The position numbers were made by a program, and so were the translations under genes. A model generated the notes under the pieces. The model saw only the letters and a list, made by a program, of their open reading frames with translations, was not told where the DNA came from and did no database searches. Shown piece after piece: positions 57,091 to 64,000 of a stretch of 64,000 nt of DNA (position 1 is the first letter of the stretch; the number at the start of each line of letters is the position of its first letter). The DNA is from Anagrus nilaparvatae (taxonomy: Eukaryota > Arthropoda > Insecta > Hymenoptera > Mymaridae). The stretch lies in contig JAKSXM010000297.1 of the NCBI GenBank assembly GCA_022575985.1, forward strand, positions 182,070 to 246,069, in the 5' to 3' direction.

Positions 57091-58826
57091 GAGTCTTTCT
57101 TAGCCAAAACAGCAATGGTTGGCAGGTGGGGTCGTCGGATCGGCCTCAAAATTTTCCCATGTTTTTATAACACTAAGATAGGAAAATCCTGAAATTTTTA
57201 GCCCTCTAGGTCTTAAACAGCCCGAGTTATGGCCAATCAAACTCATTGGGTGGCTCTCAACCAGCGTTAGTGCTTTTTGGGAAAATACTAAAAAATGATA
57301 AACAATAGCTTCAAAACATATTCTGAAAGACTATCTATGTTAGGAAACCTTCAGTAAATCCATTTCTGCCATTAGTTTTTCGGAAAAACCCCCGGAAAAC
57401 TCCGGAAAATGGGGAAAACGTGTTTTTGGAAAAACCGAAATAACTCTTTTGCCGCCATTTTTTTTTTTTGAAAATTTTTTTTTGAAAATTTTCTTCAACC
57501 GAAATCCCATCGAACTAGCCATAAAATATTTTCTATTTCGGCCAATAAGGATCGATTTTAGTCTGTTTTAGATTATTTTTACATTTTTGATACTTACATA
57601 TGTAATAAACCATAAAGGGTTACATAAATTGACTTTTTTTCTTTCAGAATCGAATAGCCAGGGAAAAAGTAGTTGAAAATAAAAAAAAAATTTGCCTTTT
57701 TCGATGAAAATTAACCGAGTTATGGTCAAGTAATGATACTGTCACAAATTACCATGTTTATACTGATTCCAATTTTATGGTCCATAACGAGATTATAACT
57801 TGAAAACTGCATAAGTCGCTTATATTTTATCGTAAAAAGAAAAGTTTTGGATTATTATCGAATATTTTTTCCTTGGCTATTCTTTTATGGAAGAAAAAAA
57901 TTAGTTTAGCCAATAAAAAGTTTTTTTTTTGGTCTAAAACTAATGTAACATGTTAAAAACTGTTTTTGATTATTATCATTATTTAACAATAAAAATAAAT
58001 TTCTGTTAATAAAATTAATTTTTTTCTTGCATAAAAGAATAGCCAAGGAAAAAATATTCGATAATAATTCAAAACTTTTCTTTTTACGATAAAATATAAG
58101 CGAGTTATGCAGTTTTCAAGTTATAATCTCGTTATGGACCATAAAATTGTTATCAGTATAAACATGGTAATTTGTGACAGTATCTTTACTTGACCATAAC
58201 TCGGTTAATTTTCATCGAAAAAGGCAAATTTTTTTTTATTTTCAACTACTTTTTCCCTGGCTATTCGATTCTGAAAGAAAAAAAGTCAATTTATGTAACC
58301 CTTTATGGTTTATTACATATGTAAGTATCAAAAATGTAAAAATAATCTAAAACAGACTAAAATCGATCCTTATTGGCCGAAATAGAAAATATTTTATGGC
58401 TAGTTCGATGGGATTTCGGTTGAAGAAAATTTTCAAAAAAAAATTTTCAAAAAAAAAAAATGGCGGCAAAAGAGTTATTTCGGTTTTTCCAAAAACACGT
58501 TTTCCCATTTTCCGGAGTTTTCCGGGGGTTTTTCCGAAAAACTAATGGCAGAAATGGATTTACTGAAGGTTTCCTAACATAGATAGTCTTTCAGAATATG
58601 TTTTGAAGCTATTGTTTATCATTTTTTAGTATTTTCCCAAAAAGCACTAACGCTGGTTGAGAGCCACCCAATGAGTTTGATTGGCCATAACTCGGGCTGT
58701 TTAAGACCTAGAGGGCTAAAAATTTCAGGATTTTCCTATCTTAGTGTTATAAAAACATGGGAAAATTTTGAGGCCGATCCGACGACCCCACCTGCCAACC
58801 ATTGCTGTTTTGGCTAAGAAAGACTC
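57091..58826. mobile_element. Near-perfect 1.74-kb palindrome (foldback element)
   Basis: The left arm from GAGTCTTTCTTAGCCAAAAC (57091) to about 57905 is mirrored by about 58012-58826. Landmark positions mirror exactly around 57958.5, so there are almost no indels. By eye only a handful of substitutions separate the arms. The loop is about 106 bp. ATTT flanks both sides (57087-57090 and 58827-58830), a possible 4-bp target duplication. The phrase CGAGTTATGG(C/T)CAA occurs twice per arm (57231 and 57717 on the left), with looser variants. No coding frame is likely; 57340-57522 is a by-product. Confidence 0.9.
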
Positions 58827-59362
58827 ATTTGTAATTATAAAAAAATTTATTTAATTTTAGTCCTGAAGGAGTTAAACGCCTCCGAAATTTATACAAAATA
58901 TTTTTGTTTTTTCTAAAATTAAAATAATATATAGCTGGAAATCATCGTAGAATTTGTTTATTTATTTAACCATGAATAATATTTTTTAATAAAAAATTTA
59001 CTAATTCTCTCACCACCTGTAACCAATTAATTGTCATTTTTAGCCAAAGATTACCAATTTTGAAATTGCTGCAAAACTTGTAATTTCTGACGAAAATGGA
59101 TTTTATGAGTTTTGAAAATTTCCACAAGCTTTAAGTTTGAGAACTGTTTTACAGAATGACTTCAGATGGTAAATATTCACATCTGAGAAATTATTATGAA
59201 AATCGTATTTTTTTTCAAACCCTAGCAAACGTCATGAAAAAAATGTAAACACGTTAGTTGTTATAAATGAACGTTAAAAACAAAACTGTAAGAGTGAGTA
59301 AAAAATTATTGAAAAAATGAATTTCAAAAAAGGATTTTGGTTGATTTTTAATGCGAAATTAC
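58827..59362. other. AT-rich spacer
   Basis: No gene recognised. CCAATTTTGAAATTGCTGCAAAAC near 59049 matches part of the arm of the palindromic element at 25446-30178 (near 26690), so a small remnant of that family is present. Confidence 0.45.
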
Positions 59363-59491
59363 CTCGACTATGAGTACTAGTACCAGAAGCAGTTCCTTCC
59401 ATGCTTGCATCACTGCTTTCCTCACCTGCAATGTCTTTTGGATTCAGGAAATGTATCCCAGATATTTTTTCTCTTTCTTCATTTCCTGTTT
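59363..59491 (-). CDS. Exon-like open segment bounded by AG and GT
   Basis: The minus-strand segment has an acceptor AATTTTTATTAATAATTG-CAG-like tract upstream of 59491 (TTGCAG) and a donor G/GTAATTT after 59363. Only one of three frames is open. It has 42 codons with two residual bases at the start and one at the end: EREKISGIHFLNPKDI, then AGEESSDASMEGTASGTS. It is hydrophilic and Ser/Glu/Thr-rich, unlike random AT-rich translation. Its end phase (1) fits the start phase of the exon-like stretch at 46742-46950 on the same strand. I recognise no domain. Confidence 0.4.
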
Positions 59492-60453
59492 CTGCAATTT
59501 TTATTAATATTATTAATTATTAAATCAGGCAAATGATTTGATATTTTTATAACGTTAGTATTTTATGTTATAGAGTTTGTAAAATTTTTTTTTGCGTAAA
59601 TAACTGATGCGTGATTTTCAAACATTTTTGCCCTTCAATTTTTATGGCTTTAAAAAGAAAATTAATTTCTTTGATATAAACAGATCTGGATAAAAATAGT
59701 TTTTTTTTTAAATAAATATTTTTTTTTTAATTTTGTCGTCAAAGCTTGCCTTTGCAAACCAAATTCACGAGACAAAGTGATACATTCCTTTACACTTTAC
59801 TTTGCGCACTGTTTGGGCGTTCGCCCCCTCCTGGGAACCAAAAATGTGCATGTTATTTAATAAAATTTTGTGTAATTTAAAAAATTTAATAAAAACTCGC
59901 AAATTTTTACTGATATCGCCCCTCCCTGAGAAAATTTCTGGATCTGCCGCTGCCGGTTTGTGTAAGCACAAACTAAATGCATGGAACACATTTACTGCAG
60001 CTAAGTGCTAAGTATAATTGCCAAACCTCACTTCGTTTCTTTCTCGGTAAAATAGTTAATCTATAAAAATATTTGTGGCGTTTTAGTTACGCAGTTGAAA
60101 AAACAGAATAGTTGATCGGCTTCTAACCAGTTAACTGTAATAAAAGATGATTTTCTCTACTCCAAAAGTAAACACCAGAAGATCAGTTTAATTTTTGAAT
60201 CCAAAAGAATAAATAAAATAATTTTTTTTCACCCGGATATCAGACAATATTTACCAGAATTTATTTTTTGGTAACTTTAAAGTAAAATATCCCGAAAACT
60301 TTTTTTGAGTTTCTGGTCCAAATTATGATATCCACAGGATTTTTTTATTCTGCCCATGATGCCGTAAAGCGCTTCTGGATATCAGATTAAATAAATTCAG
60401 GAAATTTTTTGAAGATACAACACTATGAGCATACCCGATAATAATTAATATAA
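59492..60453. other. AT-rich spacer with dispersed repeat pieces
   Basis: No gene. TCCTGGGAACC to CCCTGAGAAAATTTCTGGATC (59828-59945) looks like transposon debris. Its open frames on both strands are unrecognised. A dispersed module occurs at 59950-60003. Confidence 0.4.
59950..60003 (+). repeat. Dispersed CGGTTTGTGTAA...GCATGGAACA module
   Basis: CGGTTTGTGTAAGCACAAAC, AAATGCATGGAACA and TTTACT occur here and, with small changes, at 63818-63862. A minus-strand relative occurs near 48258-48300. Unknown family, perhaps an element end. Confidence 0.65.
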
Positions 60454-61844
60454 GGCCGTATTCGAGTTCCGCTAATCCCCTAAAATTATCTTCAAAATCT
60501 TTACGAATTCCGCTAACTTTTATCCACACCATCTTTACGAATTCCGCTAATACTTAAGCCGATCATCCGATTATTTTTAAGGGATTATTTTTGATATCTT
60601 AATCTCCAGGCATTTCGAGTTCCGCAAAAAACGAAAAGATACCATTCTTTAAAGAAAAAGTATACATATTTTTGGTAAAAAGAAAAACAATATTCCCTCA
60701 CACTTTTAAACAGACTTGGGATTGATAATATTTGGTTCAATGCCAAATATTAGTGGTTTAAAAATAGTTTTTTTTTTAAATGTTATATTAATCCTTTAAT
60801 TTATTATTAACTATTAATTTTTTATTAACTATTAATTATCATTGTTTTCTGGTATGTATATCTTACAGTAGGTGGAAACATTTTTTACAAAATCACATCT
60901 CGTTATAAGACGTTGGTCGTGCTCAAATTTGTGTAAATGAATAACTGCTAGTTAATTTAAAGACCTTTGGTCAGTTATTTTCCTTGGAAAATCATTAGCT
61001 GATCGAATCTTATAAAAATTTCTTCTTGCTATTCCAAAAGTATTTCTACTACGTCATAAATACTAGGACTACCAGATCCAAAATATGAGTTATACTTTGA
61101 GTAAAAAGATTCACACACATTAGTCGTCCGATCCTTGTTACTACAGGAAAGGAGGTAAAATCTGGTAGCAGTAATTACTGGCAAGTAGTAGATACTTGAT
61201 GTAACTTGAACTTTGTTAAGAAAGGTGCCCAGTACCGAAGTAAACAACTTCCGTTAGTTGCCAAAAGGGCGGGGGAAGGGGTGGAACTCAATGGGGGAAG
61301 GTTATAAAAAAAATAACGTAACCAATCGATAAATTATCATTTTTTAACATAAAAACATTCTTTGCAATTTTTCCTAAAAATGCACCCATTCCGAGTTGTA
61401 ACGCATTGAAAAGTGTGATTTTTGCCAAAAAAATTTTAAATTTTTTAAAGTTTTTTTAATTTTACTTAAAATCTGGTAATAATAAAAAAAAAAATTATAC
61501 ATTACTAATATGAAGTATTTTCGTTGACAAATAAAGCGATTTTTTTTTTCGTACGATTAATATTAAAGGAGATATGACATGGCAAAAATGGCTGTTGAAC
61601 GAAAAATTAACAAACCGGATCGTACTCCCATAATATTCTTGTAAGTATATTCAAAATAATTTTTTTTTTTTTAATTTACGCAATTCGTAAAATCTTATAA
61701 AGTGATTAAGCGATAATCTGTATTAAAATTTAAAAAATACGGATAATCTTTTTGCCGAATTCGTAAAAAAATCGGAAATTAAGTAGCTTAAAACTTGCGG
61801 AACTCATATATTTTTTAATCCGATTTGCGGAACTCAGATACAGC
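60454..61844. mobile_element. MULE-like DNA transposon remnant
   Basis: Inverted ends GGCCGTATTCGAGTTCCGC (60454) and its mirror ending at 61844 (three mismatches). The motif GAGTTCCGC or GAATTCCGC recurs near both ends (60465, about 60505, 60540 and 60615 on the left; about 61797 and 61828 on the right). Repeated subterminal motifs are common binding sites for transposases. A transposase fragment lies inside on the minus strand. No 9-bp target duplication could be confirmed. Confidence 0.5.
60975..61247 (-). pseudogene. MULE-type transposase C-terminal fragment
   Basis: The minus-strand frame of 72 codons (61029-61247) contains KDRTTNVCESFYSKYNSYFG and SPSIYDVVEILLE. This matches the conserved R(T)NN..E.(F/W)H..(F/L)N..(F/L)G..HP.I..(F/L)...L block near the C-terminus of MULE transposases. 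A TAG interrupts it, and the same frame then continues QEEIFIRFDQL to a TAA at 60975. The catalytic DDE region is missing. Confidence 0.5.
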
Positions 61845-62795
61845 CGATAAAATATCTTAACACTTCGACATGACGACGCAATGTATCTAATAACGCTTTA
61901 CGGAAAAAATTAAATCCTTATTTCGTAGTTAAAAAAGAATCTTTAAGATTAGTGTGCCAATATTTTTTAGTTTAAATTTAAAAAATGTGATACTAATGGA
62001 TGGCCTGGAGTTTAAAAGGGTTAGTTAGTTGTAAATAAAATAGCAAGCAAAAAACGTTAACTAGAGCAAAATTAGGGTAAAACCAAATGGAACATACGTT
62101 ATTTTTCATGTCGGTTTTATTCAAAAAACAAAACATTTTTTTGGAATAAAACTTTTTAGAATAAAATTTATTGTTAAATCGTATTTAATAAAGCTTTTTT
62201 TCGATAGCATAAAATAATCTAGTATTAAAAACTAAAAAATTGAATCAACATTTAATCAATTTTTGAAAATTATACAACTTAATCTTTTTCAAGGTTCTCT
62301 ATATTTACAAATTAGCAATCATTTGCTATTTTGGTATACATTTATAAATATTACAAGTTCTGATTGAAATCCGAAAAACTGTATAAATTTTTTAGATTGA
62401 AAAAACAAAACAAAATTATGAAAAAAACACAGAAATTATACCTATTTAAGGTGTCTCGATGCGTAAGGCATTTTTTAATTCGATTCCTATATTATCGACT
62501 CTACATTTGAACTCGAATTTATAAGTGTATAGTGTCATTTCCAATGATTTCAGGTTATTTCATAATTTTCCATTAAATTATTACTTATTGAAGTAGGTAA
62601 AAGTAAAAAACAAATTGGAAAATTTTAGATAATTACTTATTATATTATAAAATTTCATCAACTTGGGTCGGCAGGCATTCATTATTCATAAGCATTGATG
62701 GAAATCCGTGCTAATATATCAAACTAAGAAAATTCGAACTCCATGGTTTAATGTTAAGAATTAAGAATTTAAAATATGTGTCGTTTTTTTATTAT
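61845..62795. other. AT-rich spacer
   Basis: No gene or clear repeat seen. Confidence 0.45.
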
Positions 62796-63240
62796 AGTCT
62801 ACTTCCTTAGGCTACGTAGGTGTAAGGCTTGACATGTCGTTTTTTTTATAAAAGACCACTTCCTTAGGTTATGTGAGTGTAATGCTTGAGTTTTTTTTTT
62901 TTTTTTAGACAGTAGTCCACTTTCTTAGGTTACCCAGGTGTATAGCTTGACGTGTCGTTTTTTTTTTTTATAACTATCCACTTCCTTACAGTAGTCTACT
63001 TCCTTAGGTTATATGGGTGCAATGCTTGACGTGTCGTTTTTAATAAAAAACCACTTCTTTAAGTTATGTGGGTGTAATACTTGAGGTGTCTATTTTTTTT
63101 TTCTATTTTTTTTTTATAAAATACTAATTTCTTAGGTAATGTGGGTGTATTGCTTGCGGTGTCGTTTTTTGAGTGTAAGCAAATTCCCTTGTAACGTATT
63201 ATTTTGTTTTTACAATTTTCTTAGGTTACATAGGTGGAAA
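62796..63240 (+). repeat. Minisatellite, unit CACTTCCTTAGGTTATGTGGGTGTAATGC type
   Basis: About eight diverged units of about 55-75 bp. Each has CTTCCTTAGGTTA, then GGGTGTAATGCTTGA, then GTGTCGTTTTTT with a T-run of variable length. Unit starts are near 62799, 62857, 62918, 62996, 63051 and 63126. Confidence 0.85.
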
Positions 63241-64000
63241 GTTAGTGGTACAGTTTTTTTCCAAATTATTTCCTTCAGCTGCATGGGAGTGACGACTGTT
63301 TTTATCGATTGAAAGTTTTAATAATTTTTTCTGGGCAAATTTATTTTTAATATTGCTTTCATATCTATATATATTTTTAATTTTCGAGAATTTGATAAAT
63401 GCTCAAGAATTTTTTGGAAAATTTTTTGGAAAATTTTTTCTCAAACTTCGCTACATGACTACAAAACCATGTAAGAGGAAGGAAAAAAAAATTTTATTTA
63501 GGAGAATAACCCCCCTGCACGAAAATGGATCCACCTCAGTGAAACGCAGGTATTTTTTGGTTACTAAAACTGATTTTGATTTGACTAAAACTAACTTCAT
63601 TTTCTGAACGTCTGTTTTAAATAATCAAATAAAAAATCGACAAAAATTGGTAATAAATGCTATTTTAAGCATTTTAGCGTGTTTCTTTTTAAGACAACAA
63701 AACATTTTAATGTAGGATACAATCATATTGATTTTAAAAAATCTTACATCAGACTCGTAAACAGAAGACTCAAAAACTTACTAGGAAACTATAAAATGTT
63801 TTAAAAAACTTATAACCGGTTTGTGTAAACACAACCAAAATGCATGGAACATGTTTACTTCCATATGAGGACTAGATATAATACAAATGTTACTCAACAT
63901 TACAATACAATTTTCTATTGTTGTAATTTGTAATTATCACCTTACTAGTTTTTAAGATTTCAAACTATTTCGATTCCCTAAACCTGAATTATTATAAGTC
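63241..64000. other. AT-rich end of window
   Basis: The open frame at 63353-63607 (84 codons) is unrecognised and contains a duplicated TTTTTTGGAAAA string, so I do not call it a gene. A second copy of the CGGTTTGTGTAA...GCATGGAACA module lies at 63818-63862. Confidence 0.4.

Noticed and set aside
60323..60532. 69-codon minus-strand frame
   Set aside because: It crosses the left end of the MULE-like element and has no recognisable motif.
63353..63607. 84-codon plus-strand frame as a gene
   Set aside because: Contains an internal string duplication and homopolymers, no recognised domain, and no supporting signals.

Overview
The window looks like intergenic, transposon-packed, AT-rich nuclear DNA of an animal, most likely an arthropod and probably an insect. 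No bacterial, organellar or CRISPR features were seen. The evidence is R1-like LINE remnants, Penelope-like elements (PLEs) with GIY-YIG domains, a BEL/Pao-type gag, primer-binding sites matching animal initiator tRNA-Met, several long foldback elements, and only weak, intron-bearing hints of host coding sequence. I cannot name the species.

Positions 1-16373 are the end of a complex satellite. An AT-rich repeat (about 184 bp half-unit, about 360-370 bp dimer) carries ten copies of the same 817-825 bp LINE-derived block on the minus strand. Each block joins a gag zinc-knuckle region directly to a reverse transcriptase (RT) fragment. A 2404-bp stretch with two blocks is duplicated in tandem. 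The satellite monomer also resembles the arm repeats of a foldback element at 17247-20643.

Positions 17247-31064 hold three foldback or palindromic elements, a short MITE, a degraded LINE piece, and a PLE (27167-30087) inserted into one palindrome with a 14-bp target duplication. The PLE lost the catalytic centre of its RT but keeps a GIY-YIG domain and a hammerhead-like core near its 3' end. Another PLE scrap lies at 30590-30925.

Positions 31065-41165 are bounded by 300-bp inverted arms. Inside are a pair of tRNA-like sequences in opposite orientation and a 7.56-kb LTR element with LTRs that appear identical, a PBS, a PPT and a TTTAT target duplication, but no recognisable gene. An R1-clade LINE 3' end follows at 41166-42290.

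Positions 42416-51587 contain nested TIR elements (one with TTA duplications, one with a 9-bp duplication), hairpins and one exon-like stretch. Positions 51716-56760 are two PLE 3' fragments facing away from each other, separated by a gag-only BEL/Pao-like LTR element. Positions 57091-58826 are a near-perfect 1.74-kb palindrome. The rest has another exon-like stretch, a degraded MULE-like element and a minisatellite. The clearest themes are mobile elements that have lost their enzymes yet were amplified, and five or more large inverted repeats that could fold into long double-stranded RNA if transcribed.
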